From Desulfobacula sp. (GTDB lineage Bacteria > Desulfobacterota > Desulfobacteria > Desulfobacterales > Desulfobacteraceae): a DNA stretch of 9,508 nt. The DNA is taken from the NCBI GenBank assembly GCA_011390085.1, contig JAABTB010000060.1, positions 1 through 9,508 of the forward strand, written 5' to 3'. Made by a program: the position numbers and the translations under genes. Shown one piece after another: positions 1-6,322 of the stretch. The notes under the pieces are model-generated. The model was not told the origin of the DNA, ran no database searches, and worked only from the letters and a program-made list of their open reading frames with translations. Every line of letters begins with the position of its first letter. Positions within the stretch are counted from its first letter, which is position 1.

Positions 1-378
1 TAAAAGGCTGTAAACCCTTTCATCAATACCTTCATACCGGCCGCAGACCAAAATCAGCCCTTGTTTTTCGGCAGCAAGGGCAAGGGCCGTGCCTTGATTG
101 AAACGGTTCCCCTGAGGGGTTAACACAACCACTCTTGATTCAGGCATCCGGTCTTTTGCACATAAAATGGCTGCTTTTAACGGTTCCGGCTTCATGACCA
201 TCCCGCTGCCGCCGCCATAGGGACGGTCATCCACGGTTTTGTGGCGGTCCGTCGAAAAATCCCTGATATTGATGCAATTTCCTGTGATCAGCCTGTTCTC
301 AATACCCCTGGCAATCATTCCGTTCTGGAAAAAAGCATTGACCAGTTCCGGAAACAAGGTCAATACCGTAAAATTCAT
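1..378 (-). CDS. trmD: tRNA (guanine-N1)-methyltransferase TrmD, N-terminal part
   Basis: SPOUT-family enzyme that methylates N1 of guanosine 37 in tRNAs with G36G37, using S-adenosylmethionine; this prevents +1 frameshifting. The minus-strand reading frame from 378 gives 126 codons and stays open to the window edge, so about half of the usual ~245-residue protein is present. The start MNFTVLTLFPE is typical. DDRPYGGGSGMVM (about residues 50-62) and CGRYEGIDER (about 112-121) are the family's hallmark motifs and include trefoil-knot cofactor-binding residues. The ATG overlaps the rimM TGA stop by one base (TGATG), with a GAGGAG ribosome site 5 nt upstream inside rimM, so the two genes are probably translationally coupled. 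It is the last visible gene of the ffh operon. The C-terminal tRNA-binding half is outside the window. Confidence 0.97.
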   Translation of the reverse strand, partial: MNFTVLTLFPELVNAFFQNGMIARGIENRLITGNCINIRDFSTDRHKTVDDRPYGGGSGMVMKPEPLKAAILCAKDRMPESRVVVLTPQGNRFNQGTALALAAEKQGLILVCGRYEGIDERVYSLL

Positions 379-890
379 CAATACTCCTCAGGCAAGGTGG
401 TTCTGACCGCACGGGTGTCCATGTCCACGGATTCAACAAAATATTTGTGCATGGGTACCATGGTTTCCTTGTCATTATCGGTGATGACAAGGACATCATG
501 TGCACCGGTCGGGAATATATGAGTAATTTTACCCAGATATCCTTTTATATGATCAACCACATCCAGACCCATGAGGTCCTGCCAGTACCAGGTGTCTTTC
601 TCCGGTTCCGGCAGTTGATCCCTGTCTATATGGATCTCTTTTCCCACAAGATCTTCGGCCTGCTCCCGGTTCTCAATTCCCTCAAGGTTCAGTAATACCC
701 CTTGTTTATGGGGAGAGGCATGAAGGATCAGATATGTCCTTCCTTCTTCTCCGTTGCTTTTTATGACAATGGTCCTGTCTTTTTGGAAGGTATCCACAGA
801 TTCAGCAAAAGACGCAACCTTGAGTGTGCCGTTGAGGCCATGCACTCCGGTTACCTTGCCTATGGCAAACGAAGCGGTTTTGTTCATCAT
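378..890 (-). CDS. rimM: 16S rRNA processing / 30S maturation factor RimM
   Basis: RimM binds ribosomal protein S19 and helps assemble the head of the 30S subunit and process 16S rRNA. The 170-residue length matches the family. The N-terminal β-barrel begins with IGKVTGVHGLNGTLKV (about residues 10-25). The C-terminal PRC-barrel contains WYWQDLMGLDV (about 101-111) followed by PTGAHDVLVI, both characteristic. The khpA stop (TAA) is directly followed by the ATGATG start with no intergenic base and no clear Shine-Dalgarno site. Translation therefore probably depends on terminating ribosomes from khpA; the first or second ATG could be used. The stop overlaps the trmD start. Position between khpA and trmD is the standard bacterial arrangement. 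Confidence 0.97.
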   Translation of the reverse strand: MMNKTASFAIGKVTGVHGLNGTLKVASFAESVDTFQKDRTIVIKSNGEEGRTYLILHASPHKQGVLLNLEGIENREQAEDLVGKEIHIDRDQLPEPEKDTWYWQDLMGLDVVDHIKGYLGKITHIFPTGAHDVLVITDNDKETMVPMHKYFVESVDMDTRAVRTTLPEEY

Positions 891-1121
891 TTATTCAATA
901 ATTTCAAGCACCGTGCGTTTTTTCAGTTTTGTGGATGCGGCACTTAAAATGGTTCTCATGGCCCTTGCCGATCTTCCCTGTTTCCCGATGACTTTCCCAA
1001 GATCCTCTTTTGCGACCTTAAGTTCCAGAACCGAGGTCTGATCACCCACGACCTCGGATACCTGAACCTGATCAGGACTGTCTACCAATGCTTTTGCGAT
1101 GTATTCGATCAGCTCTTTCAT
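891..1121 (-). CDS. khpA: KH-domain RNA-binding protein KhpA
   Basis: Small single-KH-domain RNA-binding protein of the KhpA (YlqC) family. In other bacteria it forms homodimers or heterodimers with KhpB and acts as a broad RNA chaperone affecting cell envelope and division genes; the function here is inferred from family. The 76 residues match the family length. The RNA-contacting GxxG loop is present as GKQG at about residues 47-50, preceded by [10 protein letters not shown] and followed by the helix [10 protein letters not shown]. The start has a strong AAGGAGA site 7 nt upstream. It sits between rpsP (58 nt gap) and rimM (abutting), the usual location of khpA. Confidence 0.95.
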   Translation of the reverse strand: MKELIEYIAKALVDSPDQVQVSEVVGDQTSVLELKVAKEDLGKVIGKQGRSARAMRTILSAASTKLKKRTVLEIIE

Positions 1122-1179
1122 ATCAACATCTCCTTTTAATGGGGTAGTGAGAACACAGGATCATCATAGTAAAGGGGTT

Positions 1180-1440
1180 TTAGGCTTCGGCTTGAGCTTG
1201 ACCGATACCCTGCCGTTTTAATATGCTCTGGACAGTTGTGGAGGGAATCGCACCTTCCCCCAGCCAGTATTTCACTCTGTCCTCTTTCAGCGTCACGGCA
1301 GCCGGGTTCGCCATGGGATTGTAGGTGCCCAGAAGCTCCAGAAATCTTCCGTCCCTGGGACATTCGACATCTGCAGCCACAATTCTGTAAAAAGGTCTTT
1401 TCCGTGTTCCTTTGCGGGTCAATCTGATTCTAACAGCCAT
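1180..1440 (-). CDS. rpsP: 30S ribosomal protein S16
   Basis: Structural protein of the small ribosomal subunit that binds 16S rRNA and helps order 30S assembly. The 86-residue protein begins [21 protein letters not shown], which is diagnostic for bS16, and continues with [13 protein letters not shown] and the [16 protein letters not shown] segment typical of the family. The ribosome site AAGGAG lies 11 nt before the ATG and overlaps the TAA stop of ffh, so the two genes are tightly linked (15 nt apart). The Ala/Gln-rich C-terminus (GQAQAEA) is the variable part of S16. Confidence 0.98.
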   Translation of the reverse strand: MAVRIRLTRKGTRKRPFYRIVAADVECPRDGRFLELLGTYNPMANPAAVTLKEDRVKYWLGEGAIPSTTVQSILKRQGIGQAQAEA

Positions 1441-1455
1441 ATTTTTTTTGTCTCC

Positions 1456-2781
1456 TTAAAACGGCAGCATGTTTTTTAATGAACGCATGCCGCCTTTATT
1501 AAATTGCTTTATCATTTTCATGGATTGGGAATAGCTCTTCAGGAGTTTGTTGATATCCTGGACCGTTGTTCCGCTTCCATTGGCAATCCTTATTTTTCTC
1601 GAGCCCTTGATAATCGTATATTCACGTCTTTCCAAAGGGGTCATTGAATTGATCATTGCTTCAATTTTAACGAATTCCTTATCATTGATATTCAGGTCTT
1701 TCAGTCCTTTTTTATTAACGCCCGGCAGCATTCCCAGAAGATCTTTAATGGGTCCCATTTTTCGTACCATTTTCATCTGGTTTTTGAAATCTTCCAGGGT
1801 AAAGGCATTTTTCCTTAATTTTTTTTCAATCTCCCCGGCTTCTTTTTGATCGATGGCTTCCTGGGCTTTTTCAATAAAGGAAAGGGTGTCTCCCATACCA
1901 AGTATCCGGGATGCCATCCGCGCCGGATGAAAAGGCTCAAGAGCCGTTAATTTTTCACCCACACCAATGAATTTCAATGGTTTCCCGGTAACTGCCTTGA
2001 TGGACAGGGCCGCACCGCCGCGGGCATCACCATCCATTTTGGTCAGGACAATACCGCTCAGGTCCAGGGCCGTGTCAAAGGAACCGGCAATATTGACGGC
2101 ATCCTGGCCGGTCATGGCATCGGCCACCAGAAGAATTTCCCTTGGATTGATCCCTTTTTTAATGGTTTTCAATTCACCCATCAGGGCTTCATCCAGATGC
2201 AGTCTGCCGGCCGTATCCAGGATCAGGGTATCACAGCCCTGGTCTCTTGCGGCCAGTATGGCATCCTGACATATTTTTAAAGGCTGCATATCGGTCGTGG
2301 ACTGAAAAACAGGAATATCCAGTTGCTTCCCGATCTTTTTGAGCTGGTCAATGGCGGCCGGACGGTAAACATCCACAGGCACCAGAAAGGGTTTTTTGTC
2401 CATTTTCCGCAGATAAAAGGCCAGCTTTCCTGCGGTGGTGGTTTTACCCGACCCCTGTAACCCTACCAGCATAATGGAGGTCAGCGTCTTTCCATCAAGG
2501 TTCAGACCCTGGTGCTCAGACCCCATCATCCTTGTAAATTCATCGTTTACAATTTTAATAACCTGCTGGCCCGGGGTAAGGCTTTGCATCACTTCCTGAC
2601 CCAACGCCCGTTCTTTTATGTCTGCAACTACCTGTTTTGTGACTTTATAATTGACATCCGCCTCAAGCAATGCCATACGGACCTGTTTAAGACCATCTTC
2701 AATGTTCTTTTCATTCAGGGTACCGTGGCCTTTCAGCTTTTTAAAGACCGAATCAAGTCTGTCGCTCAAACTCTCAAACAT
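1456..2781 (-). CDS. ffh: Signal recognition particle GTPase Ffh (SRP54)
   Basis: Cytoplasmic GTPase that, with 4.5S RNA, binds signal sequences of nascent membrane proteins and docks with FtsY. With the chosen start it has 441 residues in the NG-M layout. The N domain is about 1-90. The G domain has the P-loop GLQGSGKT at 107-114, DTAGR at 189-193, TKMDG at 247-251 and the following RGG. The methionine-rich M domain runs from about 325 to the end, with SRKIRIANGSGT (394-405) as the SRP RNA-binding region. The frame extends upstream to a TTG at 2793, but that codon directly follows the AAGG ribosome site. The ATG at 2781 (MFESLSDRLD), 12 nt downstream of AAGG, fits the family N-terminus better. 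First gene of the ffh-rpsP-khpA-rimM-trmD operon. Confidence 0.97.
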   Translation of the reverse strand: MFESLSDRLDSVFKKLKGHGTLNEKNIEDGLKQVRMALLEADVNYKVTKQVVADIKERALGQEVMQSLTPGQQVIKIVNDEFTRMMGSEHQGLNLDGKTLTSIMLVGLQGSGKTTTAGKLAFYLRKMDKKPFLVPVDVYRPAAIDQLKKIGKQLDIPVFQSTTDMQPLKICQDAILAARDQGCDTLILDTAGRLHLDEALMGELKTIKKGINPREILLVADAMTGQDAVNIAGSFDTALDLSGIVLTKMDGDARGGAALSIKAVTGKPLKFIGVGEKLTALEPFHPARMASRILGMGDTLSFIEKAQEAIDQKEAGEIEKKLRKNAFTLEDFKNQMKMVRKMGPIKDLLGMLPGVNKKGLKDLNINDKEFVKIEAMINSMTPLERREYTIIKGSRKIRIANGSGTTVQDINKLLKSYSQSMKMIKQFNKGGMRSLKNMLPF

Positions 2782-2819
2782 AAAAAAAACCAACCTTCAA
2801 ATATCAAATCAAATCGTTG

Positions 2820-2848
2820 AAATTAGTATAGATTCCGTGTTATGTCAA
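2820..2848 (-). promoter_or_regulatory. Putative sigma70 promoter for the ffh operon
   Basis: On the minus strand a perfect TTGACA (-35, 2848-2843) is followed after 17 nt by TAATTT (-10, 2825-2820). The -10 keeps the key first T, second A and last T. Transcription would start near 2813 and leave a leader of about 32 nt before the ffh ATG at 2781. This lies in the 80-nt gap between the divergent ffh and rlmN genes. For rlmN on the plus strand only a weak TTGAAA-18-TATGTC candidate overlaps the same bases. Confidence 0.55.
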
Positions 2849-2861
2849 GAAAATAATAAAT

Positions 2862-3920
2862 GTGGACCGATATGAATATATGAAGAATTTACTCGATTAT
2901 ACACGGCAGGAACTCTCTTGCTGGCTTGAGGATAACGGCATCCGACCATTCAGGGCCGGACAGATATCCAAATGGATCTGTATCCGGCAGGCTGAGAGTT
3001 TTGAGGAGATGACGGATCTGTCAAAGGAATTACGGAAAAAATTAGAAGCGCATTTTTATATCCGGCGCCTGGTCGTTGAAGAAAAAAGGGTTTCCGTTGA
3101 TACAACGGAAAAGTTTCTGTTCAGGCTCAATGACGGGCTTCATATCGAATCCGTTCTGATTCCCGGCAAAGATCATTTTACCCTTTGTGTCTCTTCCCAG
3201 GTGGGCTGTGCCCAGGATTGCCGGTTCTGTCTCACGGCCAGGGGAGGGTTCATCAGAAATCTGACGGTTGGAGAAATCCTTGCCCAGATAAGGGATATTC
3301 GATCTTATCTGATGCAGAAGGCCATTGACCCTTTAAAGCTATCCAATATCGTTTTTATGGGCATGGGAGAGCCCCTTGCCAATTATCAGAATCTCATTAA
3401 ATCCCTGGAAACCATCACTGATATGGATTATGGGTTTAAATTTTCCCCCCGGCATGTGACGGTGTCAACTTCGGGTCTGGTACCGAAAATAACCCAGCTC
3501 GGGCTTGACACCGGCGTGAACCTGGCTGTGTCTCTGAATGCCACAACCGATGAACTCCGTTCCGAGCTCATGCCCATCAATCGTAAATACCCTTTGAAAC
3601 AATTGCTGGAAGCCTGCCGGACCTTTACCATGAAACCCAGAAACAAGATCACCTTCGAATATATATTGATGAAAGGGGTGAATGATTCAAAAGAGGATTC
3701 CCTAAGGCTTGTTAAACTGCTGTCACCCATTAAGGCAAAGATCAACCTGATCCCGTTCAATGAATATGAGGAAAGCGGGTTCAAGCGCCCATCCCAGAAA
3801 GATATCAGTGATTTTCTACAGATTCTGCTGGATCGGAATTTTACGGCCATTATAAGGAAAAGCAAGGGGGACGATATTCTGGCGGCATGCGGGCAACTGA
3901 AAGCAAAGCTTCCGCTTTAA
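2862..3920 (+). CDS. rlmN: Dual-specificity 23S rRNA/tRNA C2-adenine methyltransferase RlmN
   Basis: Radical-SAM enzyme that methylates C2 of adenosine 2503 in 23S rRNA and adenosine 37 in some tRNAs by a ping-pong mechanism through a methylated cysteine. In the 352-residue reading, the [4Fe-4S] cysteines lie in CAQDCRFC (C116, C120, C123), preceded by TLCVSSQVG. MGMGEPLANY (166-175) and GDDILAACGQL follow; C343 of the last motif matches the catalytic, transiently methylated cysteine (C355 in E. coli). The frame opens with GTG at 2862. An ATG at 2880 (MKNLLDYTRQEL, 346 residues) matches the usual N-terminus closely and may be the real start; neither has a strong ribosome site. It is transcribed away from ffh as a single gene, and no clear terminator follows. 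Confidence 0.96.
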   Translation: MDRYEYMKNLLDYTRQELSCWLEDNGIRPFRAGQISKWICIRQAESFEEMTDLSKELRKKLEAHFYIRRLVVEEKRVSVDTTEKFLFRLNDGLHIESVLIPGKDHFTLCVSSQVGCAQDCRFCLTARGGFIRNLTVGEILAQIRDIRSYLMQKAIDPLKLSNIVFMGMGEPLANYQNLIKSLETITDMDYGFKFSPRHVTVSTSGLVPKITQLGLDTGVNLAVSLNATTDELRSELMPINRKYPLKQLLEACRTFTMKPRNKITFEYILMKGVNDSKEDSLRLVKLLSPIKAKINLIPFNEYEESGFKRPSQKDISDFLQILLDRNFTAIIRKSKGDDILAACGQLKAKLPL

Positions 3921-3929
3921 AATCGGGTA

Positions 3930-3957
3930 TTGAATCTTTGCGGATTTGATTTATAAT
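3930..3957 (+). promoter_or_regulatory. Putative sigma70 promoter for the receiver protein gene
   Basis: TTGAAT (-35, 3930-3935), a 16-nt spacer, then a perfect TATAAT (-10, 3952-3957). Predicted transcription start is near 3964, giving a leader of about 70 nt before the ATG at 4035. It lies in the 114-nt gap after rlmN, so the receiver gene is probably transcribed separately. Confidence 0.55.
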
Positions 3958-4034
3958 ATTGAGAAGATGAAACGATGTGAAATGTTTATATGATATGAAT
4001 CTTACCCATAACCTTTAATTGATCGGAAAAAACC

Positions 4035-4520
4035 ATGTCAAATATCACTTTGGATAAAAAAAGAGTGCTGATCGTTGATGATGAGCCCGATGTTCTTGAT
4101 TCGCTGGAAGAATTGCTGAATATGTGTACAACCGTCCGGGCCAAGAGCTTTGAAGAAGCCAGCCATCTTCTGGAGACCGAGAAATTCGATATTGCCATTC
4201 TGGATATCATGGGGGTTGACGGTTATCAACTGCTGGAAATAGCTACCCAAAAAAAGGTTGTCACCGTCATGCTGACCGCCCATGCCCTGAGCCCTGAAAA
4301 TATTAAAAAATCTTATCTTGGCGGCGCGTGTTCGTACATTCCAAAAGAAGAGATGATCAATATAGAAGCCTTTCTCCTTGACGTGCTCAAGGCCAAGGAC
4401 GAAGGTAAAAATCCATGGACAAGCTGGTACAAGAGACTTTCATCCTTTTGTGAAGACAAATTCGGGCCTGAATGGGATAAAGATGAAAAAAAATTCTGGG
4501 AAAAGATGATTTATTATTAA
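4035..4520 (+). CDS. Stand-alone response regulator receiver protein with aromatic C-terminal tail
   Basis: A CheY-like phosphoacceptor domain without a DNA-binding output domain, 161 residues. The receiver spans about residues 9-125. The acidic pair is D15/D16 (VLIVDDEPD), the predicted phosphorylated aspartate is D57 (ILDIMGVDG), the switch threonine is T81 (MLTAHA) and the lysine is K104 (IPKEE), so the active site is complete. The last ~35 residues form a charged, tryptophan-rich tail (NPWTSWYKRL, KFGPEWDKDEKKFWEK) that matches no effector domain known to me. It may bind a partner or stabilise a dimer. No histidine kinase gene is adjacent, so the cognate kinase is unknown. The ribosome site is weak (GGA 7 nt before the ATG). 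A promoter lies upstream and a strong terminator follows. The protein is cytoplasmic, with no signal peptide or membrane segment. Confidence 0.9.
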   Translation: MSNITLDKKRVLIVDDEPDVLDSLEELLNMCTTVRAKSFEEASHLLETEKFDIAILDIMGVDGYQLLEIATQKKVVTVMLTAHALSPENIKKSYLGGACSYIPKEEMINIEAFLLDVLKAKDEGKNPWTSWYKRLSSFCEDKFGPEWDKDEKKFWEKMIYY

Positions 4521-4540
4521 ATTCCGTCTGGGAAGAATGC

Positions 4541-4579
4541 AAAAAACCCTCTGTTGAATTTTTCAGCAGGGGGTTTTTT
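4541..4579. terminator. Bidirectional intrinsic terminator between convergent genes
   Basis: The arms AAAAAACCCTCTGTTGA (4541-4557) and TCAGCAGGGGGTTTTTT (4563-4579) pair over 17 positions around a 5-nt loop. In plus-strand RNA two positions are U-G wobbles; in minus-strand RNA they become C-A mismatches. It should therefore work best for the receiver gene ending at 4520. A-tracts and T-tracts on both sides let it also serve the convergent PP-loop gene, whose TAA stop (4578-4580) lies within the hairpin's outer edge. Confidence 0.9.
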
Positions 4580-5579
4580 ATATCATGAGGGGTTTAAAGG
4601 TTTCAGGAGTAATTTTTTTGACCATGATGGTACGGGTAATCCCTTTTTCCATGATATGGACGGGTGTTGTCTCCCCTGCAGATGATTTGGTATAGGCGGC
4701 GCAGATGGCAGCAGCCGTTTCTATATTTTTCGGAGATGCGGTACCGGTCAGGATCACGTCCGGTCCCGGAAGGGTTCCGTGTTTGAATAAAACATGGGCT
4801 TGGTGTAGATAATAGGCCATGATCATTTCGTTGTCCTGCTGGGTCCGTCCCACAATCACCTTTGTTCCGGAATCCAGCCGGAAATGTCTCCCGTATTTTA
4901 ATAAATGAAGCTCATTCGTGTCAAAGATGATCCGGGTTTCCATAAGATCTCTCAATCTGACGGAAAAAAGCTTATCCGTCAGAAGGCATCCTCCGGCAGG
5001 GGCCGGATATTCTTTCACTCCAAAGGCCTTTGCCAAATGAAACTGGGTTTTCCTGGACCGGCCGGAAATATCCATAAGGGCTTCCCGGTTTACAAGGCCC
5101 TTTTTTTCCATCTCCGTCACGGGGAGCAATTTTGCACTGAGAGGCCTGAGGATAAGGCCTTCAAACCCTGAGTTTTTTTCCACGTACCGCAATGAATTCT
5201 TGTTCTGGGATTTAGGTCTCTGGCCCACGACTTCTCCGCTGAAAAGAAAATCAAATCCTTCTTTTCTAAGGATTTCCCCTGCTTTTGAAAACATCAGGGT
5301 ATGGCAGTCCATGCAGGGGTTCATATTCTTTCCAAATCCGGCCCTGGGGTTTTTCATCATTGCCATGTAGTCATCGGTGATATCAAGGGTTATCAAGGGG
5401 ATTCCGGTTTGAAGGGAGGCTTTTCGGGCAGATTTCGATGAGAAAAAAGGGGTCTCAAAAGAGATGAAGGAAACCTTTATTCCCTGCTGTTGCAGTAAAA
5501 GAGCGGACAGCATGCTGTCCAGCCCGCCGGAACAAAGACCAAGGCCTTTTATGGGGCTTGAGGTTTTTGGGGACTTCAT
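4578..5579 (-). CDS. ThiI/MnmA-like PP-loop protein with NFACT-R-like C-terminal domain, probable RNA thiolation enzyme
   Basis: Predicted ATP-dependent enzyme of the PP-loop family that probably activates a tRNA base for sulfur insertion. With the start at 5579 it has 333 residues. The PP-loop is LCSGGLDSM at about 15-23. A CxxC in NPCMDCH (C89, C92) and a later cysteine in GGCLLTD (C198) resemble the catalytic and persulfide cysteines of MnmA-type thiouridylases. Residues ~222-330 (LLKYGRHFRL, TKVIVGRTQQDNEMI, then PGPDVILTG and AAAICAAYTKSSAG) resemble NFACT-R RNA-binding domains, which are known fused to ThiI-like proteins. The frame extends to 5660, but the ATG at 5579 has an AGAAGGG site 6 nt upstream and directly precedes the conserved N-terminus. 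There is no THUMP or rhodanese domain, so it is not classical ThiI. The exact RNA target is unknown. Confidence 0.8.
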   Translation of the reverse strand: MKSPKTSSPIKGLGLCSGGLDSMLSALLLQQQGIKVSFISFETPFFSSKSARKASLQTGIPLITLDITDDYMAMMKNPRAGFGKNMNPCMDCHTLMFSKAGEILRKEGFDFLFSGEVVGQRPKSQNKNSLRYVEKNSGFEGLILRPLSAKLLPVTEMEKKGLVNREALMDISGRSRKTQFHLAKAFGVKEYPAPAGGCLLTDKLFSVRLRDLMETRIIFDTNELHLLKYGRHFRLDSGTKVIVGRTQQDNEMIMAYYLHQAHVLFKHGTLPGPDVILTGTASPKNIETAAAICAAYTKSSAGETTPVHIMEKGITRTIMVKKITPETFKPLMI

Positions 5580-5586
5580 ATATAAC
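5558..5586 (+). promoter_or_regulatory. Putative sigma70 promoter for a leaderless nth mRNA
   Basis: TTGAGG (5558-5563), a 17-nt spacer and TATAAC (5581-5586, five of six consensus bases). Transcription would begin about 7 nt after the -10, at or near the A of the nth ATG at 5593. That agrees with the absence of a ribosome site there. The element overlaps the start codon of the divergent PP-loop gene and touches the first base of its ribosome site. Confidence 0.4.
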
Positions 5587-5592
5587 CCTTCT

Positions 5593-6252
5593 ATGACGGT
5601 CGGTTCATCCAAAATAAAAACAATTCTCCAGACATTAAGCGGCAGGTACCCTGTTGTCAAGACCCAACTGGAGCATGGAACTCCTTTTCAGTTGCTGATC
5701 GCAACCATTTTATCTGCCCAGTGCACAGACAGCCAGGTCAATAAAGTATCTAAAAATCTGTTTTATGCTTACCCTGACCCCAAAGCCTTGGCCCGGGCAC
5801 CCTTGAGCCAGATTAAAAAAATCATTTACTCCACCGGCTTTTACAATAACAAGGCAAAGAATATCAAGGCCTGTGCATTGGTCCTGGTCAATGAATATGG
5901 GGGTGTTGTGCCCGAGGATATAGAACGGCTGGTCAAATTACCGGGGGTGGGCCGGAAAACAGCCAATGTGGTTTTGTCTGCGGCCTTTGGCCAAGACACC
6001 ATCGTCGTGGATACCCATGTCATGAGGATTTCAAACCGTCTTGGACTGACCGATAAAACAGATCCCGTCAAAATTGAATACGAGCTTATGGCCATCATCC
6101 CCAGAAAAGCCTGGAATTATTTTTCCCTTCAACTGATCTATTTTGGGAGGGAAATCTGTGATGCAAAAAAACCGCTTTGCCCGGACTGCCCTCTGTTTAA
6201 GATTTGCCCGTTTGGAAAGAAGCGCGAATCCGATCTTTTAATCAACCTTTAA
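5593..6252 (+). CDS. nth: Endonuclease III (DNA glycosylase/AP lyase)
   Basis: Base-excision repair enzyme that removes oxidised pyrimidines and cleaves the abasic site. With the start at 5593 it has 219 residues, close to E. coli Nth (211). The helix-hairpin-helix is LPGVGRKTANVV (about 116-127) with catalytic lysine K122. The catalytic aspartate is D140 in VVDTHVMRISNRL. The [4Fe-4S] cluster motif C-x6-C-x2-C-x5-C is complete (C189, C196, C199, C205). The frame is open back to 5464, but those extra codons are antisense to the PP-loop gene and look nothing like Nth. The ATG at 5593 gives the expected N-terminus. No ribosome site precedes it, and the divergent gene starts only 13 nt away, so a leaderless transcript is likely. 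Confidence 0.95.
   Translation: MTVGSSKIKTILQTLSGRYPVVKTQLEHGTPFQLLIATILSAQCTDSQVNKVSKNLFYAYPDPKALARAPLSQIKKIIYSTGFYNNKAKNIKACALVLVNEYGGVVPEDIERLVKLPGVGRKTANVVLSAAFGQDTIVVDTHVMRISNRLGLTDKTDPVKIEYELMAIIPRKAWNYFSLQLIYFGREICDAKKPLCPDCPLFKICPFGKKRESDLLINL
5632..5660 (-). promoter_or_regulatory. Putative sigma70 promoter for the PP-loop gene, inside nth
   Basis: On the minus strand a perfect TTGACA (5660-5655), a 17-nt spacer and TAATGT (5637-5632). This is the same arrangement as the ffh promoter candidate (TTGACA-17-TAATTT). Predicted start is near 5625, with a leader of about 46 nt to the ATG at 5579. The element lies within the first codons of the divergent nth gene. Confidence 0.4.
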
Positions 6253-6322
6253 AATCGCTGATAAATGCCAAAAGTTTTCTGCACTCCCGGTTCAGGGTTT
6301 CAAGCTTTTCCTCAATGCCTTC
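6242..6322 (-). other. In-frame open continuation of the acidic protein gene beyond its TAG stop
   Basis: Immediately after the TAG (6325-6323) the same frame reads 26 sense codons before a TGA at 6244-6242. The codons (GAA, CTG, CTT, CGG, AAA, GAT) resemble local usage and would encode a helix-prone segment containing EEKLETLNRECRKLLAF. It contains no ATG start, and no ribosome site was seen, so it would be made only by readthrough of the TAG or in an ancestral longer gene. The end overlaps the 3' end of convergent nth by 11 nt. A random 26-codon opening is not rare, so this is suggestive only. Confidence 0.35.

Noticed and set aside
1136..1363. Open frame on the minus strand overlapping rpsP
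   Set aside because: Shadow of rpsP in another frame; rpsP is unmistakable and this product has no recognisable features.
2782..2793. Upstream TTG start for ffh
   Set aside because: The TTG directly abuts the AAGG ribosome site, leaving no spacing; the ATG at 2781 matches the family N-terminus.
3898..3921. Possible terminator after rlmN
   Set aside because: Only a short AAAGC/GCTTT pairing without a proper T-tract; too weak to call.
4905..5171. Plus-strand open frame of 88 codons
   Set aside because: Antisense shadow inside the PP-loop gene with no ribosome site or recognisable product.
5464..5592. N-terminal extension of nth by 43 codons
   Set aside because: The extension lies antisense over the PP-loop motif of the divergent gene and does not resemble endonuclease III; the ATG at 5593 gives the normal length.
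5580..5660. N-terminal extension of the PP-loop gene to 5660
   Set aside because: The ATG at 5579 has a strong ribosome site and directly precedes the conserved region; the extension is antisense to the nth N-terminus.
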